Of a DNA stretch of 64,000 bases, positions 45,368-54,773 are shown one piece after another. Source of the DNA: JASHPR01 sp963842355 (lineage in GTDB: Bacteria > Actinomycetota > Actinomycetes > Streptosporangiales > Streptosporangiaceae); assembly GCA_963842355.1 (NCBI GenBank), contig CAWJGC010000008.1, positions 186,001-250,000 of the forward strand, given 5' to 3'. Numbering within the stretch: position 1 is the first letter of the stretch; each line of letters starts with the position of its first letter. The translations under genes and the position numbers were made by a program. The notes beneath the pieces are model-generated. The model was not told where the DNA came from. It searched no databases and saw only the letters and a list, made by a program, of their open reading frames with translations.

Positions 45368-46147
45368 TCACGAGCGGGCGAGCCGTGCGCGCAGCAGGGC
45401 GGCCTGGGCCTGGCGCTCGGCCGCGGCCTGCTGCTCCAGGGTGTTCCCGGCGGCCTGGCTGAGCAGCTGCTTGGTCGCGCGCGCCGCCGCGGCGTCGGTA
45501 GCCAGCAGCGCCGCCGTCAGGTCGGCGACCGCGCCGTCCAGGTCGGCGGCGGGCACGACCAGCTCGGCCAGGCGCAGCTGCGCGGCCTCCTGCGCCGAGA
45601 CCATGCGGGCGGTGAGGCACATCTCGATGGCCCGCGACCGCCCGACGATCTCGGCGAGCGGCTTGGTGCCGGTCAAGTCCGGCACCAGGCCGAGGGCGGG
45701 CTCTTTCATGCACAGTTTCGCGTCCTCGGTGAGGATGCGCAGGTCGCAGGCGAGCGCGAGCTGGAACCCCGCGCCGATCGCGTGCCCCTGCACCGCGGCG
45801 ACCGACACGATGCGCGGATCGCGCAGCCACAGGAACCCTTCCTGGCACGCGGCGATCCAGGCATCGAACTCAGGGTCCGCGGCGCTGGGCACGGAGCCCT
45901 CGCCGGGGATCGGATCGGCCGAGAACATGCGCAGGTCGATCCCGGACGAGAACGACGGTCCCGCTCCCCGCACCACGACGACGCGGACCCGCGGCGGCAG
46001 GCCGGAGCCGATTGCGGCGAGACCTCGCCATACCGCGGGGGTCATCGCGTTGCGGCGCTCGGGCCGGTTGAGTGTCACCGTGGCCACCGCGTCGGCGACG
46101 TCGAAGCGCAGCCCGCTCGCGGCCAGATCAACGGGGCTGATGGTCAC
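45368..46147 (-). CDS. Enoyl-CoA hydratase/isomerase family protein
   Basis: 259-aa crotonase fold. Oxyanion-hole residues fall in FSSGIDLRMF and GHAIGAGFQLALACD. In the latter, Gln stands where active hydratases carry the first catalytic Glu (G-C/F-E-L), while the second acidic position is kept in MKEPALGLVPDLTG. It may therefore be an isomerase or another crotonase rather than a simple hydratase. Same strand as, and upstream of, the ABC exporter. Confidence 0.87.
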   Translation of the reverse strand: MTISPVDLAASGLRFDVADAVATVTLNRPERRNAMTPAVWRGLAAIGSGLPPRVRVVVVRGAGPSFSSGIDLRMFSADPIPGEGSVPSAADPEFDAWIAACQEGFLWLRDPRIVSVAAVQGHAIGAGFQLALACDLRILTEDAKLCMKEPALGLVPDLTGTKPLAEIVGRSRAIEMCLTARMVSAQEAAQLRLAELVVPAADLDGAVADLTAALLATDAAAARATKQLLSQAAGNTLEQQAAAERQAQAALLRARLARS

Positions 46148-46316
46148 GGCATGCTCTCCGCTCTGTTCGCAGCGCTGACGCGGGGATTACGGTCAGCGCG
46201 GAACCCGCGCGGCCGTGCGGCGGACCGGGAGGGGGGACCGGCCGCCGCTGCCTCAGGAATGGATGGGGGGCTGCCCTGGCTGCCCGGGGCCGCCCTTGGT
46301 GCCCGGAGGGCCTGGC

Positions 46317-46533
46317 TCAGCGCTTGCCCTTGCCGCGGGTGGCGCCGCCCCGGCCACGCAGCGACACCCCCGTCTCGGTCAGGATCCGGTGGACGAAGCC
46401 GTAGGACCTGCCGGTGGAGGCCGGCCAGGGACCGGATGCTCTCCCCCGCGTTGTATCTCTTCTTCAGGTCAGCCGCCAGCTTCGTGCGGTCGGCACCGGT
46501 CACCCGGGTGCCTTTCTTAAGGGTCTCGGTCAC
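46317..46533 (-). pseudogene. Small actinobacterial HTH protein, frameshifted
   Basis: A ~72-aa helix-turn-helix protein present in most actinobacteria. The first frame reads MTETLKKGTRVTGADRTKL to AGESIRSLA; the second continues STGRSYGFVHRILTETG and ends GGATRGKGKR. The two frames meet near 46415-46428, where one surplus base (gccggcc in place of gccgcc) explains the break. GTG 46533 has GGGAGGT four bases upstream. As sequenced, translation would run on into unrelated Arg/Pro-rich residues. DNA-binding role inferred from the HTH. Confidence 0.82.
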
Positions 46534-46727
46534 GCGTACCTCCCGGTGAGCTGAAGTGACCGTTGCGTTACCGTCTCTCGCCATGATCACGCATGAACTC
46601 GTGATCGGCTACCCACACGCCCGCAAAAGATCTCTTCTTTTTGGCCCGGGACACCGCGCTCGTTTTCGGCCCGGCCCGGGACGGGATTTTGGTCGCGAAT
46701 ACGCGGGCCCGCAGGCGAGCGCGACCC

Positions 46728-48326
<1,599 letters not shown>

Positions 48327-48505
48327 GATCGGAAACGCTCCATTGCTTCATAATCGTCATAACGGTCAAATCGGGCACCAGATGGCCCGCGTCACCCCCA
48401 GACCGGGGCGGCCCGTCACGACAGGAGCGGTTGCATGCCGCCAGCCTACCCGAGCCGCCGGCGGGGCAGGCAAAGGCATTTCCTGCGGCGTCGCCACCGG
48501 GGGCA

Positions 48506-48563
48506 TTCCATGATCGTGGTAGCTGAGTGCACTATACGTACCAAATCAACCACGATCATGGAA
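48506..48563. repeat. Perfect 15-bp inverted repeat element (58 bp)
   Basis: TTCCATGATCGTGGT at 48506-48520 and its exact complement at 48549-48563 flank 28 bases that are distinctly AT-rich (CACTATACGTACC). The right arm covers the stop codon of the acVLRF1 gene. It looks like a small mobile palindrome or a terminator. The rest of 48327-48505 shows no gene. Confidence 0.8.
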
Positions 48564-49260
48564 GCGGCGGGGGCTCGGTCAGCCGGATCCGGACCGCGCG
48601 GAACAGCCGCGGCGTGCTGCGCAGCACGGCCAGTCGCGGGTCGGGCACCGTGAGGAAGCGCTCGACGGCGAGCTTGAAGTACGGCCTCAGCCTCGGGTCG
48701 TCCCGCAGCCCGGAGATCGCCCGCCGGTCGCCCCCGAGCACCACGGCGTCGAGCTTGCCCGCGAACTGGCCGAACACCGCCGCCGCCGTCTCGGCCGCCG
48801 CGCCGAGCGCCTCGCTGGCCTGCTTCTCCCGGCGCCGCGCGAAGCGCTGCTGCGACGTTCCGCCCGCGGCGCTGCGCCCGTGCACCAGCCTCGAACCCAC
48901 CTTGGAGGCCGTCAGGTGTGCCTCAGGGCCGGTGAACACGCCCGCCGCGTAGCCCCCGAGCCGGACCAGCAGCACACCGACCGTGCGCGCGGAGCACGCG
49001 TGCGCACGGATCCGCTCGGCGCTGTCGGCGGCCCCGGCCATCTCGGCGGCTCCGGCCATCTCGGCGGCCCCGTCCGGCAGGGGCGGGAACGGCACGTGGC
49101 CCTCGGCCACCGCGCCATCCGCGGCGCGGAACGTGACCACGGCCGGGCCGGGCTCGGTGGCCAGGGCCCCGTGGCGCTGCGCGAACGACTCCAACCAGCC
49201 CGCGAGGCGTTCGGGGCTGACCTCGATCCACCTCGTTCCGTCAGCTGTGCCGTTTGGCAC
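48556..49260 (-). CDS. acVLRF1-type peptidyl-tRNA hydrolase (actinobacterial Vms1-like release factor)
   Basis: 234 aa, eRF1 domain 2-like. The diagnostic stretch KVGSRLVHGRSAAGGTSQQRFARRR (split here as residues 120-130 and 131-145) holds the Gln137-Gln138 pair of the catalytic loop. acVLRF1 releases nascent chains from stalled or obstructed large subunits. Residues ~65-77 contain a duplicated AEMAGA unit. GTG 49260 start. The stop codon lies inside the inverted repeat at 48506-48563. Family call is confident; biological role is by homology. Confidence 0.85.
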   Translation of the reverse strand: MPNGTADGTRWIEVSPERLAGWLESFAQRHGALATEPGPAVVTFRAADGAVAEGHVPFPPLPDGAAEMAGAAEMAGAADSAERIRAHACSARTVGVLLVRLGGYAAGVFTGPEAHLTASKVGSRLVHGRSAAGGTSQQRFARRREKQASEALGAAAETAAAVFGQFAGKLDAVVLGGDRRAISGLRDDPRLRPYFKLAVERFLTVPDPRLAVLRSTPRLFRAVRIRLTEPPPLP

Positions 49261-49382
49261 TACTCACCGCCTCCAACCGCTTACTATCCGTGAGAAGAAC
49301 TTCGGGGCCGTGACGCGCCGTGCCACCAACCCGCCCTGGCCGCCAGGCGATCCGCAGGCGGCCGTGACGCGAGGACGTGCAG

Positions 49383-50186
49383 ATGACGACAGTCACCGAT
49401 GACAACACTGCCACGCCGGGGGGCGGCCACGCCGAGGGCGCCGTGGAACGCGCGCTCGCGGCGGCGATCAGGGACGCGAGCCGGATCGGCGACCTGCTGG
49501 ACGAGCTGAGCCGCGGCCGGCTGTGGCTGCCGCTGCCCGACGACGGGCGGCGGGTGACCGACGGCTCCGCCGTGAACCTGCCTACCTTGACCTACCTGGG
49601 CACCTCGTTCGTGCCCGCGTTCACGTCCGCCGCCCGGCTGCACGGGTCGATCCCCCGGCCGCGGACGCCGGGGCCCGGGGTCTACACCCCCGCGCGGGTC
49701 AAGCCGCACATCATGGTCCCGGTGACGGCGCTCGCCCGGCTGCTTCCCGGGGACGTGGGGATAGCCCTGAACCCCGGCGCGGGCGAGAGCGTGCCGGTCT
49801 ACCCGGAGGGCGTGCGGTACCTCGCCGCCGCGGACCACGCAGATCCGCGCAGCCGGATCCGCGTGGGACCGCTGCCGGTGCGGCCCGACAGCCTGCTCGA
49901 CGGCATCGGCTCGGTCCTGGCCGACGTGCCGGCCGTCCGGGACGCCGCAGCCGCCTGGCTGTCGGTCGAGTTCGCCGGCGAGGGCCTCGTGATCTCGGTG
50001 ACGCTCGACGACCCGAAGGACGTGCCGGCCCAGGACGCGGTGATCCGCGTGGTCGAGCGCGCCGTGCGGGCGCAGGCGCGGGATCCGGGGTTCCCCATCG
50101 ATGTCACGTTCATCGGCGAGGGCGCGCCGGACCCGGTCGACGCCTGGATCGCCACCTCCGCCACCCCGTTCTACCGCCGCGCCTGA
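49383..50186 (+). CDS. SseB family protein
   Basis: 267 aa with the SseB N-terminal domain (VERALAAAIRD, LSRGRLWLPLPDDG, LTYLGTSFVPAFTSAARL, MVPVTALARLLPGDVGIALNPG) and a C-terminal SseB-like half (DVPAVRDAAAAWLSVEF). SseB was linked to serine sensitivity in E. coli; biochemical role unknown. ATG 49383 is preferred over GTG 49377 because GAGGAC lies six bases upstream. Divergent from the acVLRF1 gene. Confidence 0.82.
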   Translation: MTTVTDDNTATPGGGHAEGAVERALAAAIRDASRIGDLLDELSRGRLWLPLPDDGRRVTDGSAVNLPTLTYLGTSFVPAFTSAARLHGSIPRPRTPGPGVYTPARVKPHIMVPVTALARLLPGDVGIALNPGAGESVPVYPEGVRYLAAADHADPRSRIRVGPLPVRPDSLLDGIGSVLADVPAVRDAAAAWLSVEFAGEGLVISVTLDDPKDVPAQDAVIRVVERAVRAQARDPGFPIDVTFIGEGAPDPVDAWIATSATPFYRRA

Positions 50187-50200
50187 TCCGGGAGTCATGA

Positions 50201-50244
50201 CCCTTAAGGGTGGGCTAAGATCAATAACCAAACGTTTAAAGGTT
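50201..50244 (+). promoter_or_regulatory. Palindromic sites upstream of cbbR
   Basis: CCCTTAAGGG (50201-50210), AAACGTTT (50230-50237) and an AACC...GGTT pair (226-229 and 241-244 in the 50 kb block) crowd an AT-rich stretch before cbbR. They fit autoregulatory LysR binding sites, though no T-N11-A box is certain. Confidence 0.45.
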
Positions 50245-50264
50245 GGCCAGCCCAGGGAGCTTGC

Positions 50265-51209
50265 CTGACTCTCAATCAGCTCCGCACGTTCCTGGCCGTC
50301 GCCGAGACCGGGTCCGTCCGCGCGGCGGCCGAGCAGCTCGTGGTCACGCAGGCAGCCGTGTCGGCCTCGCTCGCTGCGATGCAGCGGTCTCTCGGAATGC
50401 AACTGATCCGCCCCGACGGCCGGGGCCTGCGCCTGACGAGTGCGGGCGAGCAGTACGCGGCGTATGTGCATCGCATCCTCGGCCTGCTGGACGAGGCGCG
50501 TCTCGCGGCGGCCGCGGCCGCCGATCCCGAGCGGGGGGAACTCCGCATCGCGGCGGTCACCACGGCTGCCGAGCAGATCGTTCCCGGGCTGCTCAACGGA
50601 TTCCGGCGGGTCAACCCGCACACCGGAGTCGTGCTCGAGGTCGGTAATCGGGACCGGGTCCGGACGCTGCTTGAGCGTCATCAGGTTGATCTCGCGCTGG
50701 CCGGGCGGCCAGAGCCGGGATGGGACGTGCGCGTGCACGCGGTGCGCGCGCACCAGCTCGTCGTCGTGAGCTCGCCAAAGCTGGCTGCCGAATCCAGAGC
50801 TGCCGGGGCAGCCGGGGAAGCCGGGGAAGCCGGGATGCTGCAGTGGCTATCCCGCCAGGCCTGGCTGCTGCGCGAACCAGGATCCGGCACCCGGCTGAGC
50901 ACCGAGGCGCTGATCGCCGACCTTGACATCACGCCGCCCATGCTGACCGTCGGATCGAACGGGGCGATTCGCGAGTCGGCCGCCGTCGGCCTGGGCGTCA
51001 CGCTCGTTTCCCGGGACGCCGTAGCGCAGGAACTGGCGTCCGGCCGCCTTGCCGAGATCCGGGTTCCCGGGATCCCGCTCAATCGCGACTGGTACCTCGT
51101 CGCGAATCCGGGCCACCTGCCGTTCCCGGCCGCACGGCTGGTCGCGCACGTGCTGCGGGAAAGCGACTTTCATCCGGCCCGGCCTGCTGCGGGCGGCAGC
51201 GCCGCGTAG
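50265..51209 (+). CDS. cbbR: LysR family regulator of the Calvin cycle locus (CbbR-like)
   Basis: 314 aa if translation starts at CTG 50265, which gives the standard LysR N-terminus LTLNQLRTFLAVAETGS and is preceded by AGGGAG at five bases. The shorter GTG start at 50340 would remove half of the HTH. The winged helix is AAAEQLVVTQAAVSASLAAM; the effector domain follows from ~residue 90 (ELRIAAVTTAAEQIVPGLL, AVGLGVTLVSRDAV). It lies directly upstream of cbbL on the same strand rather than divergent as in proteobacteria. The CbbR name rests on context. Confidence 0.85.
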   Translation: MTLNQLRTFLAVAETGSVRAAAEQLVVTQAAVSASLAAMQRSLGMQLIRPDGRGLRLTSAGEQYAAYVHRILGLLDEARLAAAAAADPERGELRIAAVTTAAEQIVPGLLNGFRRVNPHTGVVLEVGNRDRVRTLLERHQVDLALAGRPEPGWDVRVHAVRAHQLVVVSSPKLAAESRAAGAAGEAGEAGMLQWLSRQAWLLREPGSGTRLSTEALIADLDITPPMLTVGSNGAIRESAAVGLGVTLVSRDAVAQELASGRLAEIRVPGIPLNRDWYLVANPGHLPFPAARLVAHVLRESDFHPARPAAGGSAA

Positions 51210-51249
51210 AGGGTCGGGCCGCCGTCGTCCCACTATCAATGTTTTACTT

Positions 51250-51255
51250 TATAAT
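51250..51255 (+). promoter_or_regulatory. Putative -10 element of cbbL
   Basis: Consensus TATAAT in the 127-base cbbR-cbbL gap, within an AT-rich stretch. No good -35 lies 17 bases upstream, as expected for a promoter needing a LysR activator. Confidence 0.5.
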
Positions 51256-51336
51256 GGTCACCTAAGTCTCAATAGACAATCGAAGGGTTGATGAGCCATG
51301 CTGACGATGAGGGCGTAGCGAAGAGGGAGCAACGGC

Positions 51337-52773
51337 GTGGCTGGAGAGCAGGACCGGTGGAGTGCGGGCGTCATCCCGTACGCGGAGATGGGCTACTACG
51401 ATGCCGACTACGTGCCGAAGGACACCGACATCCTGGCGGCCTTCCGGATCGCGCCGCAGCCCGGCGTGCCAGCCGAGGAGGCAGGCGCGGCCGTGGCCGG
51501 CGAGTCCTCGACCGCTACCTGGACAGTGGTGTGGACCGACCGCCTCACTGCCCATGAGCATTACCAGGCCAAGTGCTACCGGGTGGATCCCGTGCCGGGG
51601 CGTGAAGGCGAGTACATCGCTTACATCGCCTACGACATCGACTTGTTCGAGGAAGGCTCGATCCCGAACCTGACCTCGTCCATCATAGGCAACGTGTTCG
51701 GTTTCAAGGCGCTGCGGGCGCTGCGGCTGGAGGACATGCGGATCCCGCTGCACTACGTGAAGACGTTCCAGGGCCCGCCGCACGGGATCGTGATGGAGCG
51801 GGAGTACCTGAACAAGTACGGCCGGCCGCTGCTAGGCGCAACCACCAAGCCGAAGCTCGGGCTATCCGCCCGCAACTACGGCCGTGTCGTCTACGAAGCA
51901 CTGCGGGGCGGCCTCGACTTCACCAAGGACGACGAGAACATCAACTCCCAGCCGTTCATGCGCTGGCGGGACCGGTTCCTGTTCACGATGGAGGCCGTCA
52001 ACCGGGCCGCGGAGCGGACCGGGGAGATCAAGGGGCACTACCTCAACGTGACCGCGGCCACCATGGAGGACATGTACGAGCGGGCCGAGTTCGCCAAGGA
52101 ACTGGGAAGCGTCGTCGTCATGGCCGACCTGACGGTCGGGTACACGGCGCTGCACTCAATGTCGAGATGGGCCCGCAACAACGGCGTCATTCTGCACCTG
52201 CACCGCGCGGGCCACGGCACGTACACGCGGCAGAAGACGCACGGCGTGAGCTTCCGCGTGATCGCGAAATGGTGCCGGCTGATCGGCGTCGACCACATCC
52301 ACGCCGGCACCGTGGTCGGCAAGCTGGAAGGCGACCCGTCCATGGTGCGCGGGTACTACGACACGCTGCGCGAGTCCCGGATCCCGCTCGACCTCGGTCA
52401 GGGCATCTACTTCGACCAGGACTGGGGATCCATGCCTGGCACCATGCCGGTGGCCTCCGGGGGCATCCACGCCGGCCAGATGCACCAGTTGCTTGGCTAT
52501 CTCGGCGAGGACGTGGTCATGCAGTTCGGCGGCGGCACCATCGGGCATCCGATGGGCGTCGCGGCCGGCGCCACGGCCAACCGGGTAGCGGTCGAGGCGA
52601 TGATCAAGGCGCGCAACGAGGGCCGTGATTACCTCCACGAGGGCCCCGACATCCTGGCCGCTGCCGCCAAGCACTGCCGCGAGCTGCAGGCGGCCCTGGA
52701 CACCTGGGGAGACATCACATTCAACTACGAGTCCACCGATACCCCTGATGTCGTGGTCACACCGACGTCTTGA
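51337..52773 (+). CDS. cbbL: Ribulose-bisphosphate carboxylase large chain, form I red-type
   Basis: 478-aa Rubisco large subunit fixing CO2 onto ribulose-1,5-bisphosphate. Intact active site: KPKLG at 171-175, the carbamylated Lys in FTKDDENIN (K197 with D199 and E200), the HLHRAGHGTY region, loop 6 VVGKLEGD and SGGIHAGQM. VPKDTDILAAFR, EESSTATWTVVWTDRL-type wording and the C-terminal tail after FNYESTDTPD place it in the red-type (IC/ID-like) branch served by CbbX. Actinobacterial form IE is the likely subgroup. GTG 51337 follows GAGGGAGC. Confidence 0.97.
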   Translation: MAGEQDRWSAGVIPYAEMGYYDADYVPKDTDILAAFRIAPQPGVPAEEAGAAVAGESSTATWTVVWTDRLTAHEHYQAKCYRVDPVPGREGEYIAYIAYDIDLFEEGSIPNLTSSIIGNVFGFKALRALRLEDMRIPLHYVKTFQGPPHGIVMEREYLNKYGRPLLGATTKPKLGLSARNYGRVVYEALRGGLDFTKDDENINSQPFMRWRDRFLFTMEAVNRAAERTGEIKGHYLNVTAATMEDMYERAEFAKELGSVVVMADLTVGYTALHSMSRWARNNGVILHLHRAGHGTYTRQKTHGVSFRVIAKWCRLIGVDHIHAGTVVGKLEGDPSMVRGYYDTLRESRIPLDLGQGIYFDQDWGSMPGTMPVASGGIHAGQMHQLLGYLGEDVVMQFGGGTIGHPMGVAAGATANRVAVEAMIKARNEGRDYLHEGPDILAAAAKHCRELQAALDTWGDITFNYESTDTPDVVVTPTS

Positions 52774-52788
52774 CCTCGCGGAGCATCC

Positions 52789-53231
52789 ATGCGGATCACT
52801 CAGGGCACGTTCTCGTACCTGCCCGACCTCACAGACGACGAGATCCAGGCCCAGATCCAGTACGCCGTGGATCACGGGTGGGCGGTAGCCGTCGAGTTCA
52901 CCGACGACCCGCATCCCCGCAACGCGTTGTGGGAGATGTGGGGCCTGCCGATGTTCGAGATCAGCGACGCGTCGGCGGCGATGCATGAGGTGACGGCGTG
53001 CCGGGCCGCTTGCCCCGACCATTACATCAAGGTCTCTGCCTACGACGCGAGCCTCGGCCGGCAGACGACCGCCCTGAGCTTCATTGTCAGCGGCCGGCCT
53101 GCGAGCCAGGGTTCCGGCTCGACCGGCAGGAGGCTGCAGACCGCCGGATCCGCTACACGCTGCATCCTTATGCCACCGACCAGCCCGCGGGCGAGCGCTA
53201 CGCCCGGGACGGGGCGCGCGGCGGCGCATGA
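52789..53231 (+). pseudogene. cbbS: Ribulose-bisphosphate carboxylase small chain, frameshifted
   Basis: The first ~100 residues (MRITQGTFSYLPDLTDDEI, NALWEMWGLPMFE, HYIKVSAYDAS, LSFIV) are normal CbbS. The family continuation QRPACEPGFRLDRQE, RRIRYTLHPYATDQPAGERYA then appears one frame away from 53088, ending at TGA 53229. One missing base at 53086-53090 (gtcag for gtccag) restores a ~147-aa protein with the C-terminal hairpin extension of red-type subunits. Uncorrected, the frame runs on without a stop into cbbX. Fifteen bases after cbbL. Confidence 0.9.
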
Positions 53232-53250
53232 GCAAGCGGGGAGACACCGG

Positions 53251-54318
53251 GTGAGCACGCCAGCCGAGCCCCCGCCGCGCGGCTTCGCGATGCCCCGGCC
53301 CGCTGGCGGCAGCCCGGATGCCGGGCATCGCGAGAATGACCCGGAGGGCGGGGAGGGCAGAGAGCCCGCGGGCCTGGAGCCGCTGGCGGCAGACGCGAAA
53401 GTAGAGCTGGGCGCGGAGCAGCAGGCGCTGCGCATCTCGCAGATGCTGGATCGCCTCGACCGGGAGTTCATCGGCCTCGCCCCGGTCAAGGACCGGGTAC
53501 GGGAGATCGCCGCACTGCTGCTGATCGACCGGCTCCGGCAGCGTTTCGGGCTTTCGTCCTCGCGGCCCAGCCTGCACATGTGCTTCACCGGCAGCCCGGG
53601 CACGGGCAAGACTACGGTGGCCACCCACATGGGCGAGCTGCTCCGGGAGCTTGGCTACCTGCGCAAGGGCCAGCTGGTCAGCGTCACCCGCGATGACCTG
53701 GTCGGCCAGTACGTGGGCCACACGGCGCCGAAGACCAAGGAGGTGCTCAAGCGGGCGATGGGCGGCGTTCTCCTCATTGACGAGGCGTACTACCTGTACC
53801 GGCCGGAGAACGAGCGCGACTATGGCCAGGAGTCCATCGAGATCCTGCTGCAGTTCATGGAGGCGCACCGGGAAGATCTCGTGGTCATCCTGGCAGGCTA
53901 CGCCGACCGGATGGACGTGTTCTTCCGGTCCAACCCCGGCATGGCCTCGCGCATCGCGCACCACGTCGATTTTCCCGACTTCTCTTTGGACGAGCTGATG
54001 CAGATTGCGGAGCTCATGCTGGACCGGGAGCAGTACCATCTCTCTCCCGCAGCCCAGGACGCGTTCCGTGAGTACGTCGCGCTGCGCATGCGGCAGCCAC
54101 GGTTCTCGAACGCGAGAAGCATCCGCAACGCCATCGACCGGATGCGATTGCGGCAGGCGCGGCGGCTGGTGGCCGCGGGTGGGCAGATCGTCAGGGACGA
54201 CCTGATGGAGATCAGCGAGGCCGACGTCCGTGCCAGCCGGGTGTTCAACGACCCGGCCGGCAACGGGCCCGGCCTGCCGGGCCGGCGCCGTCGGCTGGCT
54301 AAGTGGCTGGCCCCGTAA
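53251..54318 (+). CDS. cbbX: Red-type Rubisco activase CbbX
   Basis: 355-aa AAA+ motor that threads the CbbL C-terminal tail to release inhibitory sugar phosphates. Walker A GSPGTGKT (114-121), Walker B VLLIDEA (~173-179), the conserved VSVTRDDLVGQYVGHTAPKT and RPENERDYGQE, and sensor NARSIRNAIDRMRLRQ are intact. GTG 53251 has GGGGAGA upstream. The N-terminal ~50 residues are extra and low complexity. The last codons and the TAA stop (54316-54318) come from the terminal repeat of an inserted IS630 element, so the C-terminus has been re-made. Confidence 0.95.
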   Translation: MSTPAEPPPRGFAMPRPAGGSPDAGHRENDPEGGEGREPAGLEPLAADAKVELGAEQQALRISQMLDRLDREFIGLAPVKDRVREIAALLLIDRLRQRFGLSSSRPSLHMCFTGSPGTGKTTVATHMGELLRELGYLRKGQLVSVTRDDLVGQYVGHTAPKTKEVLKRAMGGVLLIDEAYYLYRPENERDYGQESIEILLQFMEAHREDLVVILAGYADRMDVFFRSNPGMASRIAHHVDFPDFSLDELMQIAELMLDREQYHLSPAAQDAFREYVALRMRQPRFSNARSIRNAIDRMRLRQARRLVAAGGQIVRDDLMEISEADVRASRVFNDPAGNGPGLPGRRRRLAKWLAP

Positions 54319-54333
54319 GTAACTGGGGGGTTG
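54303..54333 (+). repeat. IS630 left terminal inverted repeat
   Basis: 31 bases starting GTGGCTGGCCCCGTAAG, exactly complementary to 55944-55974. It contains the TAA now used as the cbbX stop. Confidence 0.92.
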
Positions 54334-54353
54334 ACGGCTGCGAGGTCGGTGGT

Positions 54354-54680
54354 CTAGCTGTCGTGGTCGGCGAGGTGTACTACGCAGGCGGTGTCCAGGG
54401 CTTCTTCCGGGGTTCCGACGGGTGATCCGGTGATTAGGACGGCGTCGTCGTAGCGGCCGGCCGCGGCCGAGTAGATCGCGAAGCCGAAGGAATGCGCGGA
54501 GCCGCCGTAGCGCAGTCGGCAGAGCGGGAGCTCGGTGCTGTCGGGGAGCACGCCGGTGACGTAGGCGAATGGGCCGCGGAATTGCGTGGTGACGCGGGCC
54601 AGCGCGGGCCAGCGGTCACGGCCGTGGTGCAGCAGCCGCAGGGTGATGGAGTTCTGGGTGGACTGCGGGATGGCGGGCAT
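54354..54680 (-). CDS. IS630-associated passenger protein, unknown function
   Basis: 108 aa (111 if ATG 54689 is used). MPAIPQSTQNSITLRLLHH, WPALARVTTQFRGPFAYVTG, LPLCRLRYGGSAHSFGFAIY and GTPEEALDTACVVHLA. The compact, well-formed sequence and its position inside the inverted repeats, opposite to the transposase, mark it as a passenger. Similar small proteins are found next to IS630-type transposases in other actinobacteria. No enzymatic or DNA-binding motif is recognised. Confidence 0.75.
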   Translation of the reverse strand: MPAIPQSTQNSITLRLLHHGRDRWPALARVTTQFRGPFAYVTGVLPDSTELPLCRLRYGGSAHSFGFAIYSAAAGRYDDAVLITGSPVGTPEEALDTACVVHLADHDS

Positions 54681-54773
54681 GTCCCTCATTGTGCTGGCGG
54701 GGCCGGCCGGGCCCGCTATGATCATCGCCGTCCAGGGGGGATTACCTGAGCGTAATTTACCCCGGGAGCCGTG

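Noticed and set aside
53080..53100. Programmed -1 frameshifting in cbbS
   Set aside because: No slippery heptamer of the X-XXY-YYZ type and no obvious downstream pseudoknot. A one-base deletion is simpler, especially with four similar indels in the window.
52789..54318. A natural CbbS-CbbX fusion protein
   Set aside because: The continuous frame exists only because of the break at 53088. The correct CbbS C-terminus and its own stop are present one frame away, and cbbX has its own GTG and ribosome binding site.
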